DNA of 64,000 nt from Ephydatia muelleri (lineage: Eukaryota > Porifera > Demospongiae > Spongillida > Spongillidae). The notes under the pieces were generated by a model. That model saw only the letters and a list, made by a program, of their open reading frames with translations, did no database searches and was not told the origin of the DNA. Position 1 is the first letter of the stretch. Every line of letters starts with the position of its first letter. The position numbers and the translations under genes are program-made. Shown here in pieces: positions 1-12,166 of the stretch. The stretch lies in NCBI GenBank assembly GCA_013339895.1, contig JABACO010000006.1:1153942-1217941 (forward strand), read 5' to 3'.

Positions 1-2631
1 GGAGGAGGCTACCAGTCAGAGGTAACAAGAGATATCTCTGGTCCAGCTAGGAGGTGTGGGGAGGAGGCTAACAGTCAGAGGTAACAGAGCTATCTCTGGC
101 CCAGCTAGGGTGTGTGGGGAGGAGGCTACCAGTCAGAGGTAACAGAGATATCTCTGGTCCAGCTAGGAGGTGTGGGGAGGAGGCTACCAGTCAGAGGTAA
201 CAGAGATATCTCTGGCCCAGCTAGGAGGTGTGGGGAGGAGGCTATACCAGTCAGAGGTAACAGAGATATCACTGGTCCAGCTAGGAGGTGTGGGGAGGAG
301 GCTACCAGTCAGAGGTAACAGAGATATCTCTGGTCCAGCTAGGAGGTGTGGGGAGGAGGCTATACCAGTCAGAGGTAACAGAGATATCTCTGGTCCAGCT
401 AGGAGGTGTGGGGAGGAGGCTACCAGTCAGAGGTAACAGAGATATCTCTGGTCCAGCTAGGAGGTGTGGGGAGGAGGCTACCAGTCAGAGGTAACAGAGA
501 TATCTCTGGTCCAGCTAGGAGGTGTGGGGAGGAGGCTACCAGTCAGAGGTAACAGAGATATCTCTGGCCCAGCTAGGAGGTGTGGGGAGGAGGCTACCAG
601 CCAGAGGTAACAGAGATATCTCTGGTCCAGCTAGGGGGTGTGGGGAGGAGGCTACCAGTCAAAGGTAACAGAGATATCTCTGGCCAGCTAGGAGGTGTGG
701 GGAGGAGGCTACCAGCCAGAGGTAACAGAGATATCTCTGGCCCAGCTAGGAGGTGTGGGGAGGAGGCTACCTGTCAGAGGTAACAGAGATATCTCTGGCC
801 CAGCTAGGAGGTGTGGGGAGGAGGCTATACCAGTCAGAGGTAACAGAGATATCTCTGGTCCAGCTAGGAGGTGTGGGGAGGAGGCTACGAGTCAAAGGTA
901 ACAGAGATACCTCTGGTCCAGCTAGGAGGTGTGGGGAGGAGGTTACCAGTCAGAGGTAACAGAGATATCTCTGGTCCAGCTAGGAGGTGTGGGGAGGAGG
1001 CTACCAGTCAGAGGTAACAGAGATACCTCTGGTCCAGCTAGGAGGTGTGGGGAGGAGGCTACAGTCAGAGGTAACAGAGATATCTCTGGTCCAGCTAGGA
1101 GGTGTGGGGAGGAGGCTATACCAGTCAGAGGTAACAGAGATATCTCTGGTCCAGCTAGGAGGTGTGGGGAGGAGGTTACCAGTCAGAGGTAACAGAGATA
1201 TCTCTGGCCCAGCTAGGGTGTGTGGGGAGGAGGCTACCAGCCAGAGGTAACAGAGATATCTCTGGTCCAGCTAGGAGGTGTGGGGAGGAGGCTACCAGTC
1301 AGAGGTAACAGAGATATCTCTGGTCCAGCTAGGAGGTGTGGGGAGGAGGCTACCAGTCAGAGGTAACAAGAGATATCTCTGGTCCAGCTAGGAGGTGTGG
1401 GGAGGAGACTAACAGTCAGAGGTAACAGAGCTATCTCTGGCCCAGCTAGGGTGTGTGGGGAGGAGGCTACCAGTCAGAGGTAACAGAGATATCTCTGGTC
1501 CAGCTAGGAGGTGTGGGGAGGAGGCTACCAGTCAGAGGTAACAGAGATATCTCTGGCCCAGCTAGGAGGTGTGGGGAGGAGGCTATACCAGTCAGAGGTA
1601 ACAGAGATATCACTGGTCCAGCTAGGAGGTGTGGGGAGGAGGCTACCAGTCAGAGGTAACAGAGATATCTCTGGTCCAGCTAGGAGGTGTGGGGAGGAGG
1701 CTACCAGTCAGAGGTAACAGAGATATCTCTGGCCCAGCTAGGAGGTGTGGGGAGGAGGCTATACCAGTCAGAGGTAACAGAGATATCACTGGTCCAGCTA
1801 GGAGGTGTGGGGAGGAGGCTACCAGTCAGAGGTAACAGAGATATCTCTGGTCCAGCTAGGAGGTGTGGGGAGGAGGCTATACCAGTCAGAGGTAACAGAG
1901 ATATCTCTGGTCCAGCTAGGAGGTGTGGGGAGGAGGCTACCAGTCAGAGGTAACAGAGATATCTCTGGTCCAGCTAGGAGGTGTGGGGAGGAGGTTACCA
2001 GTCAGAGGTAACAGAGATATCTCTGGTCCAGCTAGGAGGTGTGGGGAGGAGGCTACCAGTCAGAGGTAACAGAGATATCTCTGGTCCAGCTAGGAGGTGT
2101 GGGGAGGAGGCTACCAGTCAAAGGTAACAGAGATATCTCTGGCCAGCTAGGAGGTGTGGGGAGGAGGCTACCAGCCAGAGGTAACAGAGATATCTCTGGC
2201 CCAGCTAGGAGGTGTGGGGAGGAGGCTACCTGTCAGAGGTAACAGAGATATCTCTGGCCCAGCTAGGAGGTGTGGGGAGGAGGCTATACCAGTCAGAGGT
2301 AACAGAGATATCTCTGGTCCAGCTAGGAGGTGTGGGGAGGAGGCTACGAGTCAAAGGTAACAGAGATACCTCTGGTCCAGCTAGGAGGTGTGGGGAGGAG
2401 GTTACCAGTCAGAGGTAACAGAGATATCTCTGGTCCAGCTAGGAGGTGTGGGGAGGAGGCTACCAGTCAGAGGTAACAGAGATACCTCTGGTCCAGCTAG
2501 GAGGTGTGGGGAGGAGGCTACCAGTCAGAGGTAACAGAGATATCTCTGGTCCAGCTAGGAGGTGTGGGGAGGAGGCTACCAGTCAGAGGTAACAGAGATA
2601 TCTCTGGTCCAGCTAGAGGGTGTGGGGGAGA
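1..2631. repeat. 58-bp minisatellite array with higher-order structure
   Basis: About 45 head-to-tail copies of a roughly 58-bp unit fill the first 2.6 kb and run off the left edge of the window. Each unit contains the perfect 12-bp palindrome AGAGATATCTCT, a G-rich stretch (GGTGTGGGGAGGAGG) and CCAGCTAGG. Variants differ by small indels (GGCTACC versus GGCTATACC) and base changes. The variant pattern at about 112-230 recurs 1341 bp downstream and that at about 580-960 recurs 1459 bp downstream, so a block of about 1.4 kb was itself duplicated. Short ORFs starting in every unit are by-products of the repeat. Confidence 0.95.
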
Positions 2632-3006
2632 GCTGAATGCACATTTATTCGGGTCTGGGGAAGGAGACCAGAAGCTAAATACTTTTTAGAACAATATGAA
2701 GTGCAATAAATTGTGAAAATAGTGTGTTCATCATTGCTGGTTCTCACACGTACACATTATTATAATAGTGACATCATGCAGACCTCAATGATGCATGCAC
2801 TGACAATGACCAGATTTCCTATCGGAGCCATAACTGAAGTTGCTCCTTAGTTTTTTAAACAGTATGGTCACAAAGAAATTTGGGGATGCTCAGTTCAGCA
2901 CCCTGTTTTCTGTGGCCTTGTAAAGCATATATGCAACGTAAGAATTTAGTCCATTAAATGCCCACTGCTACACTGGACATGAATGCTCCTCTTTCATAGC
3001 ACTTAC
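2632..3006. other. Unique sequence between array and gene A; no gene seen
   Basis: AT-rich unique DNA. It should hold the last intron or the tail exon of minus-strand gene A, but no reading frame resembling the family's cytoplasmic tail is visible. An AATAAA occurs on the plus strand near 2705; its relevance is unknown. Confidence 0.5.
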
Positions 3007-3644
3007 ATGTACATGAAGTCTTATTGCGGTACCATTTACAATAAGTCAGGACCCCAGCTATAGACAGAGCTGCCACCAACACAGCACCAATGCAGCCAAG
3101 AGTAATGAGAATAGCAGGTATGATAGGACCTAGAGTTATGAAGAAATATATCACAATAATGGATTAGTCCACTCAACCAACGACTATGATCAAATTGAAA
3201 ACTAGATTAGGCCATCAAACTACTCTTCATTAATCATTTATTAAGAAGAAACCATTTACGGTCGTTCTATTGACTTCTCTTGATGAATGTGAAAATACAT
3301 AGTACACGTACTAAAATGGTCATCTTCAAAAATTTTCCACGAATGTGGAGAGGGTGAGGGTGCCCAGTCCAATTCAAAGTCCACCTGCTTTGCTTTTTTT
3401 ATAACTTCACTGTAAAGTTTTGTACATGTAAAGGAAAATTAAATAATGGAGCGCTTGGAAAGTAATGTCATGGGGTGGATAAAATGGTATGAAGTGGTTC
3501 CAGAATTCTTTAAATTGTGCACCAGTTACAGTGTACTACTGATAAGCAATACCTCTTTGTAGTCTCACATGCACATGTAATTATTCTTCAAATGCCTGAC
3601 TCACACCCACACACATGTACATACCCACATGTGCACACACACAG

Positions 3645-3687
<43 letters not shown>

Positions 3688-3816
3688 CATACACACAGGT
3701 GAAAACAGGCAGCACCTATTCCCTGCAATCACATGTGAAACAACTATATTTTCAGCTTAAATTGCCCTCACAGAGATGTTACATCATTCCTGCCTTGGAT
3801 GCAAAGACACTTCACT

Positions 3817-3856
<40 letters not shown>

Positions 3857-5093
3857 CCACTAGAGTATAATCTCACTACATCATCATATACAACACCAAT
3901 GACTGGCCTGGGGAGGAGGATGCAGGTGTCCATGGAGATGAGGTTGATGATGATCCTACATTATCAAACAATGATAAGACGTCTGTAAGACATCACTAGA
4001 AGAGTAACAGTTGGTTACCCAATTACCCCAATCGATGATGTAATGCTCAATGAATTGCTTGATGTAATTGTTTTTCATGCACAATGATTCTTTATTGGTG
4101 TAAGGTAAACTGTCACCTATACAGAGATATTATGCAACACTTGATTCTTTCTAAAAGCTATGGTAATAGACAACCCTTTGTCAAGCATCCTTTAGTACAG
4201 TAGTTGAACACATACACTGCAGACTCTCTCATCAACATATGCACCTGTAGGACTCATGCATGACCCTGTTCCCTTGGTCCCATTGCTGGAGCCAGCACAG
4301 TTGATGGCCACCACAGAGACAGTGTAGAGTGTGTCACTGACCAGTCCAGTGAAGGTGTGGGTGTACACTGGTGATCCATTATCAGCTATGACCACAGGAC
4401 TACTACTGTCATTGATAGTGACACTGTAGCTGGTAGGAACACCACCAGTAGTGGGAGGGGTCCAGGTCACTGTCAGCTGGTCCACAGATGGACTGGTTAC
4501 TGTCATGTTCCCAACAGGACCAGGGGAGGCTGGGGAGGAGGGAAGGGAAGGGTGACTGCACATGTGAAATGAAGCTACGATACCTCACATCCAGTTAGTT
4601 AGACACAGTATATTGATGTGACATGCATCCAACCAGACATCTTAGCTATTGAATGAGTTCTGACACTGAACTTTTGAATAGATCATTCTTTCATTGGTCA
4701 ATTCAATAATCTTCATCGTGATGTGAGTGAAGAGTGGAAAATATGGTAGTGGGAAATTTGGGTGTGGTTCCGACATGAAAGCATTTTGGAAATTCATGTA
4801 TCCAATAAATTTGCTCCCTGCTTCCCCCTCCTCCCCACCCCCTCCCCTCCCCACATTCCTTTGTTCTCATCATAACTACTTTGAGAATATATTTGGTTAA
4901 CAGAACGGAAACACCTTATCGCAAGAAGATTGAATTCCTTATAGTAACGGGATTTGCTGATATCAATGACATCAGAGATCAGCACAACCATGATGTCCAA
5001 CCTACCAATCATAATGAAGCGCTTGCGATGATGCGATGTGTATATATACTGCCTCAGACACAACCCCCACATCACACACACATCACACACACA

Positions 5094-5147
<54 letters not shown>

Positions 5148-5612
5148 CATGTACACACACATACCAACCTGTAACCCTCAAAAGGACATGGCCAATTATC
5201 TGCCGAGAGCTCATATCCTCACAGATAATCCATAGCCCATCCAGCGTGGAGTTAGGAGTAATGGTGAGGATAGAGGTGTGAGTGCAATCACTTCCTCCAA
5301 CCACAGCTGCACTCAGGTAAGGACCACATGTACCATTCAGGAAATTACATAACGTTGGCTGAGAGAGATCGATAATGCTGTCACTACAGCCATTCTTCAT
5401 GTTCAAATTGGTAAAATTAAATCTGGTGAATGAGTTATTCCCATCCACCACACAGGTGCACGTTGCTATGGAGCCCGGACACAGAGGCTCTGAGAGAGAT
5501 GGAGTGCAAGAGAAGAATGCAGCATTGCCTGAAGAGGGAAGAGTGAGGTTAATTCCTTCATTTAGGTCTTGGTGTGCATGAATAAGAAGTATGCTGAGCC
5601 CAACTACCCACA
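3007..5612 (-). CDS. Gene A: Ig-like/FN3 transmembrane receptor, partial
   Basis: Minus-strand gene, incomplete at both ends. The Ig-like exon at 5612-5169 (444 nt) encodes a secreted-type module with paired cysteines (SEPLCPGSIATCTC, NGTCGPYLSA) and N-glycosylation sites. The FN3 exon at 4529-4245 (285 nt) carries the FN3 signature TVTWTPPTTGGVPTSYSVT and ends AINCAGSSNGT. The membrane exon at 3129-3007 (123 nt) encodes about 25 hydrophobic residues followed by CKWYRNKTSC. All three exons are phase 1 at both borders with GT-AG sites, matching genes B and C. The FN3 module is nearly identical to those of B and C, so this is a paralog in opposite orientation. A Ser/Thr/Pro-rich stretch at about 3982-3900, after an acceptor, may be a stalk exon. 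No signal-peptide exon and no cytoplasmic tail exon were found. Role inferred: cell-surface adhesion or recognition. Confidence 0.75.
3640..3860. repeat. (CA)n and (TG)n microsatellites in gene A intron
   Basis: A (CA)n tract at about 3641-3684 and a (TG)n tract at about 3821-3852 lie in the intron between the FN3 and membrane exons of gene A. Confidence 0.9.
5072..5144. repeat. (CA)n microsatellite after Ig-like exon of gene A
   Basis: Dinucleotide run lying just downstream of the Ig-like exon, in the intron of gene A on the minus strand. Confidence 0.9.
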
Positions 5613-5639
5613 CTGTGAACTTGATATGAAGGAGAAGGG

Positions 5640-5785
5640 GACGAGAAGGATGGGGAGGAGGGGTGGGAGCAGGGATGGGGAGGAGGGGTGGGAGCAGGGA
5701 TGGGGAGGGAGGGGTGGGAGCAGGGATGGGGAGGAGGGGTGGGAGCAGGGGTGGGGAGGAGGGGTGGGAGCAGGGCTGGGGAGGA
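5640..5785. repeat. G-rich minisatellite upstream of gene A Ig-like exon
   Basis: About six copies of a roughly 24-bp purine unit (GATGGGGAGGAGGGGTGGGA plus GCAG). On the minus strand this is a long pyrimidine tract directly upstream of the acceptor of the Ig-like exon of gene A. Runs of four or more G make quadruplex formation plausible on the plus strand. Confidence 0.85.
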
Positions 5786-6363
5786 GGAAAACAAATCAGC
5801 TGATGGAGCTGGAAGCTTTTCTCTTTGGGGGAGGAAGGGGGATCTAGAGGCCTTTTGTACAAGGTATACATGAACACCCCACCCCCCACCCCCAAGTATA
5901 AGCCATGATGTATGTCAGGCACATGCAATCACGTGCATGGGACAAGATTCAGTGGGATGCTTGTCTGCTTCAGGCATGTACAAAGCACAACTAGCCTCCT
6001 CAATGATGATGAAGTGTTTAGAAACTCGCTTCAAAACGGTATTTTCAAGTGGAGCGCTGAACATTTCGGCCCCGCCCGTTAGCTGCTTTACTATCCATGG
6101 CTGTAACGTACCTCCGTGATAAAGAAGCATCGTGATGACCAGCTGGAGGTATGAGGTTCTCTGCAATTACATAACACACATGCAAGCGTTAAGTAACGCA
6201 AGACAGAACAGCTGTGTACACGTGTGCCGCGACAGCGACAAAAGAAAACACGACACTCAAACGTAACCGTGGTGCATTACCTTGTACTTTCCCATGTTTG
6301 GTCAAACACTAGTTTTCTGATCCATTCGCAAAGTTATTGTATACGAATAATTATTTATATTTA
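5786..6363. other. Gene A 5' region; no secure exon
   Basis: This should hold the first exon of gene A. A frame at 6166-6124 on the minus strand reads a hydrophobic stretch (YLQLVITMLLYHG) into a phase-1 GTACGT donor, as a signal-peptide exon would. However, it begins at a TTG directly after an in-frame TAA, and the only ATG is six codons before the donor. I leave it unassigned. Confidence 0.35.
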
Positions 6364-7195
6364 ATATATGGGACAGTGCCCGCGAAAAGGGACCTATAGT
6401 GTATTTATATAAAACGATATAAAATTTTGTTCATATAAAACTGATATAACTTCCGAACGGTACACGCCATTGACTTCCTATTTTCAACACTTCATACTAC
6501 ACCATTTCTCTACGGTAAAATACTTTTTGGGGTCTTGCACTTGCTCCGTGCCTGTATTGCAACGTCCGATACCCCACAAGGTATGAACCCGTCATAACTT
6601 TCGGCAGGAGTAATCAAATCGCTTCAAATTCGGTATGTAGATAGAGAGGTCCTATACCTATCTATTTGTTCTGTTCGTTAATTTTTATGCAATCCGTTAC
6701 GGAGATACAGTTGAACAAACTACGTGCACATTTTCGCGCTCGTTTCGCGCCAATGATTTGGGCAAATTGCGCTCCGCTCAATGTATGGGGAGGCGGGGAT
6801 TATTACATTGGCGCGAATCAAGCGGGAAAACGTGCACGTAGTTTATTCAACTGTATCTCCGTAACAGATGGCATAAAAATTAACGAACAGAACAAATCGA
6901 TAGGTATAGGACCTCTCTATCTACATACCGAATTTGAAGCGATTTGATTACTCCTGCCGAAAGTTATGACGGGTTCATACCTTGTGGGGTATCGGACGTT
7001 GCAATACAGGCACGGAGCAAGTGCAAGACCCCAAAAAGTATTTTACCGTAGAGAAATGGTGTAGTATGAAGTGTTGAAAATAGGAAGTCAATGGCGTGTA
7101 CCGTTCGGAAGTTATATCAGTTTTATATGAACAAAATTTTATATCGTTTTATATAAATACACTAGGTCCCTTTTCGCGGGCACTGTCCCATATAT
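6364..7195. mobile_element. Foldback (MITE-like) element with ~375-bp inverted arms
   Basis: The left arm at about 6364-6740 is repeated as its reverse complement at about 6822-7195, separated by an 80-bp centre rich in CG. The ends read ATATATGGGACAG and CTGTCCCATATAT, compatible with a TA target duplication. The arms contain the same segments found at 35.0-36.6 kb and 43.1-43.5 kb, such as CGAACGGTACACGCCATTG, TATTTGTTCTGTTCGTTAA and TCCGATACCCCAC. No transposase frame is present, so it is non-autonomous. The short ORF spanning the centre is symmetric repeat sequence, not a gene. Confidence 0.85.
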
Positions 7196-7704
7196 TTCCG
7201 GTGTGAATAATTGTTTTGCTTCAGTTCGAGTTTTCTACTCCCATTCTTTGGAGCGATCACATCCTTGCCCGATCGGTACGTGTAGGCTGGCCACCTCGCG
7301 GCACCTGGCACCTTTGGCTGAAACCCTAGCCACGATGATGTCTCGTGGTACGCTCTTATTTGGAGACGGACACCTGGATGGAAGGACATTGTGGACGGGT
7401 GACAAGGCGGAAAAGTTGACTTCGGGAGTGGCCCGAAAAGAGAGGAACTTCCTCTGCGGATTAGGGCCACGTAAGAGGGACATTACTTGAAAGCTGTCTC
7501 TGAGGACCATGTGGATCTTTTGTTTCTCAAACCACGGAAGTCTGACGAGGCTGGACCTTGGGAACATTGTCCGGGAGCGCACACGAGGACTGCATTTGCT
7601 GGATAATTATTAAAGTTACTAGCGACCGTTCGGCATTTATGTTCTGTTCTCTGCCCCGCGCTTTCAACCGATTGGGCTTACTCCATTTGATGACCGTGCA
7701 GTAT

Positions 7705-7735
<31 letters not shown>

Positions 7736-8976
7736 GGAGGAGGGCAAATCAACGGTCAATATTATTAATTGTCATGAGAGCTTATTTTCTTTCCATCCCA
7801 TCCCGGCCCCTTGTACGATCAATTCAATACACCGCCATGCTAAGCAATCCACAGCACGACAACTGTGCCGAATTTATACTTCCGTTAATTAATACGGGTC
7901 AGAAAAAAAACTGGAGACGGTTTCTGCTGCACCAAGCCGACATAAAACATTGACATTATCTGCGGTAAGGGTAAATACGCTATTTTCATGAACACCAACG
8001 ATCATGCATGATTTTCTTCCCACTGACTGTTCGTGCTGTAGCATTGTTGGCTTGTTTACTTGGCTGTTGTGCATAGAATCACGCCTTTCAGGCGCCTTTT
8101 GATTTCGTATAATCACTATTTATAGCTCGCGTACCCAGACCCAACAGATAGCGCGACGCTAGTTCGTGCCCAGATCCTAAATACGTCACCGCCATTGTCA
8201 CAATTGAACTCGAGTCCAAGTATCATCATAGATATTAGACAGTCTAATATCTATGGTAAAACCACGTACAACCAACTGACGGAATACCCGGCCCGCTCAA
8301 CGATATATAGCCATGAATGGCTCACGTGATCCGTTTTCCAATCCCTTTAATATAAAATCAACGGTTTATTTACATGTGTGTGTACAGTGGTAATCAAAGT
8401 AGTTAATTCATTATCTCTATACGACTACTAATGTCTGTGAAGTGGCATCTGTACTGCGAATATATAACGCCGAACTAAGGAGTTCGGTTGACCAAAGTGT
8501 GATTCTGTGTGTGTTCAGTGCTGGTTGGTTAATACATAGGTGCAAGAAAGGAAAAAAAAAAGAAATTCCATTTCGGCAGCACGGCGTAAGCAGTGTGCCC
8601 CCCCCCCTCCCCCCCCCTCCCTTCCCTCCCCTAACTACCCTTCCCTACCTTTCCTCCCACTATACCTTCCCTTCCCCTCCCTCTTCCCTCCCATTATCTG
8701 ACCTTCCCTCCTTTGCATATCCGTTGTAGATTGTATGTTCTTTGATGCATCAAATTTCTGAGAGACAGTTTCTCTCTTTTCGTCAGCAGTAGCCATGCAC
8801 TAGCCATGCACTAGCCATGCACTAGCCATGCACTAGCCATGCAGTAGCATTATGTTTAATTATGTTGTATTATATTATGAATGCTGTATAATACAATCAG
8901 AGAATCAGTAAGTAATGTAAACTATCTTATTGTAATGACTCAGCATCCATTGTTCTCCTTATCTCTCTATTAGAAG
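7196..8976. other. Intergenic region upstream of gene B
   Basis: No gene is supported. It contains a run of 29 G at 7706-7734, a pyrimidine-rich stretch at about 8597-8720 and five tandem copies of an 11-bp unit (ACTAGCCATGC) at about 8790-8845. Overlapping ORFs on both strands at 7162-7580 have no recognisable motif. Confidence 0.5.
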
Positions 8977-11900
8977 ATGATTCTCTTCATCCCGCTTTCA
9001 ATTTCTGGCTTCATCTTTCAAATAGGTAGGATTTAGTGTCTTAACCTTTAGTCAGGGATTTAATTAAAAGCAGAGTAAGGGAACGTTAGGGATTTTGAAT
9101 TGTGTTTTGACGAATTGCTTATCCAGAGAGAGTTGCAAGCCAGCTTATTATCTAACTTATTTATTTATTTATTTACTTATTTACTTAATAAGCACTATAA
9201 TGTATTTGGCCATGCAGATAATGGATGTATTGAAGTCCAGTAGCAAAAATAGACATACCACTCTGCAGTAGCGTATAATTGTTTTCTTATCTCCAGCTTC
9301 TGCTCAGAGCTTCTCATGTGATGCTGATGTTTCCAAGCCCCTCTGTCCCGGGACTGTTGTCACCTGCACATGTCGGGTCACTGGGACTGTATCCCAAACC
9401 TGGTGGACATTCAGTGCACTCTGTTATAACAAGATACCATTTCGGCAAGTGGCTCCGTGCTCCCCTGCTTCTGGTACCTGTGGTCCTTACATCACAGCTA
9501 CTAATCTGGCATCAAGTGCCAGTAATTGCCAAACTTCAAAGCTTTTTGTAACCATGGCTAACAATGTAAGTGGACAATTGGCAGAGTGCAGAGATATGTC
9601 CGTTGGATTGCCGGGAACCTTGATTGGAAGTGCCTCATTCAAAATTAAAGGTACTGCATTATTTTTCACATTACATTTTTATACATGCATGCAGTGAGTG
9701 GCAGTGTAGTAGATTGTACACTGATAAACTACACTGGGGATATTCTCACTAATTATGCAGTAATTTTCACCAAATAGAAGGCATTGGGTAGAGTTAGTAA
9801 TATACATGTGCACTTAACAAGACTGAAGCTATGTGAGGGATCATTTACATGCATTACCATTATCAGAGATGTGTTTTGCATTGATTTGTTTACGTTCACC
9901 TTCCATTTCCCTCCATCAGATGCACCTGATCAACCTATGATAGTCAACAGCAGTGTTGGGACACATCAGCTGACAGTGACCTGGACCCCTCCCACTGCTG
10001 GTGGTGTTCCTACCAGCTACAATGTCACTATCAATGACAGTAGTAGTCCTGTGGTCATAGCTGATAATGGATCACCAGTGTACACCCACACCTTCACTGG
10101 ACTGGTCAGTGACACACTCTACACTGTCTCTGTGGTGGCCATCAACTGCGCAGGTCACAATAAGACACTGCTAGGTATTCACATGTCAATGTGCATGCAT
10201 GTATATAATCATTGCCTTGTATGGTAATTGCATTGCACAGTACAGCAAACAAGTATGGAGCTCATCCCATTAAACATCACTCCATCCTCACATTTGGTTC
10301 CAGCTTTGACTGGTACGCAAAATATAGCATGTGTGTTTGGTGGTAGTGATTGTGTTATTATCATCTGAAGGCTCAAGTGAGTCATCCCATCTTGTGACAG
10401 CAAGGATTCAAGGTCAGCGTTGTTGGCTGCAATCGTTACATGTGTATCTGTTATCCCTTCAAAATGTTATAAAATTAATTACTGAACCTGTGTAAGTACA
10501 CTGCAGCCAGTGTCTTGCATAGCTTTCTGTACCTTTACATCATGTAGGAACAGTGTGTGTGTCCTCAGGGACATCTCTGTGTTTTGAAGGTAAGGAATCC
10601 TTAAATACTTCTCGATTGCTCATGTAATCTTTATTGTGCTATACTGGGTGTTTGCAAGCAGTTATTCATAAGTTAGGTAGCTCGTGGAATGCATATAGAC
10701 TTTACAAACTAGGCAAATAATGTTGGTGCAAACAAATGTAGAGTATAAGTAAGTAATTAAAGACCTCTTAATTAAATTGAAACCATGACCAAATATTCAA
10801 AATGCACAAATATCTAAATGTAATAACTATTAACGGTTACATTGCGCTAAACCTGGTTCAGTGATGAGATATTAGAGCTTGCCCTTTAATCTCCAGGCAC
10901 TGGTCCTAGATCTAGACCGTTGGTAGTCCTTGATCTAGGACCAACCTTTAACATATATAATAATTAAATGAATATGTTGTAGTTCAATCCAATGCAAGAG
11001 CCATTCTTGCTCACCCCGAATCTGAAGTAGAGCCCAGCATGCTCTGGGTTTTACTTTTACGACATTTTTGCCTTATGCTTATTTGTAATCGTACTGCACT
11101 ATACTTGTGTTTACTTGTACATGCATTTTGTTCAACATTATATTTCATTTTTGACCATTATCATAATTATTACGTCATCGTTATTTCCTCAACTATAATT
11201 GTAGCAGAATGAATCTCTGTGCAAATAGGGGAAAGTTCTATTCATTCGCTGTATTGCGCGTAAGTCTGATTGCAACGTTTACGATGGCTTTACTTCGTGC
11301 CATGAGATTTTAGATAAGAAGAAAAGCCCCCTTCCACGTAGCAGGCACGTATCTAAACACGGTGGAACAGTTTCGAAACTGGGGCTCCTTTTTTAGGTTG
11401 TTTGACTAGTCGTCTAGTTCTAGAGATTGGATCTAGCCTTAGGACGCCTGGAGATTGACATTATTGTACTAGGGTTTTTCGAAGTCCAATTTGAGTTTGA
11501 TGAACAAGCTGTTATAATAATGTCAATTATTTATGGCTATGATTGTTGCAGCGGTTTGATTAGCATACTGAAATCACAGATATTAAGTACAATTCATGCA
11601 ATTAGTTTATATTCTTCGCTATTTTGATTGCTAAATTTATTTGCATAATTATGATTTGCCTAACACTGATGTGTTTAGCATGATAATTATATAAGTATCA
11701 TACATATAGCCATTTAAAAGCTTTGCCTTCATCAGTTTTCAAATACACGGTTCTGTTCATGTAACACAACAATTAAAGCATCATTGGGTAAAGATTTACA
11801 TACAATTGATTTAAATCTATATTGACATTTATCCAGCACGTCTTATCTACAGTCCCCACAGAAGGAGTCAGCACATATGTGGCCATCACATGCATCGTAT

Positions 11901-12166
11901 CCTTCTTTGTGGGAATATTGGTGGCCATCTTTGTATTCTGTGTGTGGTACATTCTTCGAAAGTCACCACTAGAAGTGCCAAACCCTCCTCCTCCTCCTCC
12001 TCCTCCTCCTCCTCCTCCTTCTCTTCCTCAATCTCATCTATCGATCTCTGTACCGTTAGCGTACAAGGCCACCATGGGCACAGATAAACAGAAGAGGAAT
12101 GAAACGGTCAGTGCAGTGGAGTCCATTGAGCTAGACAGCAATGTTGCATACGGAACGGTTCTGTAG
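8977..12166 (+). CDS. Gene B: Ig-like/FN3 single-pass receptor, apparently intact
   Basis: Six exons, all with GT-AG borders and phase-1 introns. The exon at 8977-9025 is a signal peptide (MILFIPLSISGFIFQI). The exon at 9297-9650 is a cysteine-rich Ig-like module (ASAQSFSCDADVSKPLCPG onward). The exon at 9920-10174 is an FN3 module (LTVTWTPPTAGGVPTSY). The exons at 10241-10312 and 10548-10589 are stalk exons of 24 and 14 codons. The exon at 11853-12166 holds the membrane span (about 25 hydrophobic residues from YVAITCIVSFF to FVFCVWYI), a basic stop-transfer, a run of 12 prolines and the C-terminal motif SIELDSNVAYGTVL. The reading frame is open throughout, about 290 residues. It is the most complete A/B/C-type member. 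The proline run could bind SH3 or EVH1 domains and the NxAY motif a PTB or SH2 domain (inference). An ATTAAA polyadenylation-type signal follows at about 12180. Confidence 0.85.
9160..9190. repeat. ATTT/ACTT tetranucleotide repeat
   Basis: Short tetranucleotide run in the first intron of gene B. Confidence 0.8.

Noticed and set aside
1-2631. Serial ORFs of 60-90 codons and a possible CRISPR array
   Set aside because: The ORFs all come from the 58-bp unit in shifting frames. There are no unique spacers and the genome is eukaryotic, so it is a minisatellite.
5569-5873. Gly-rich ORFs on the plus strand
   Set aside because: They translate the G-rich minisatellite antisense to gene A.
6122-6166. 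Signal-peptide exon for gene A (hydrophobic frame before a GTACGT donor)
   Set aside because: The frame has no ATG at its head, and an in-frame TAA directly precedes it. Phase fits but the start does not.
7162-7582. Overlapping ORFs on both strands
   Set aside because: No motif, no splice context and no support from neighbours; ORFs of this size are expected by chance in GC-richer DNA.
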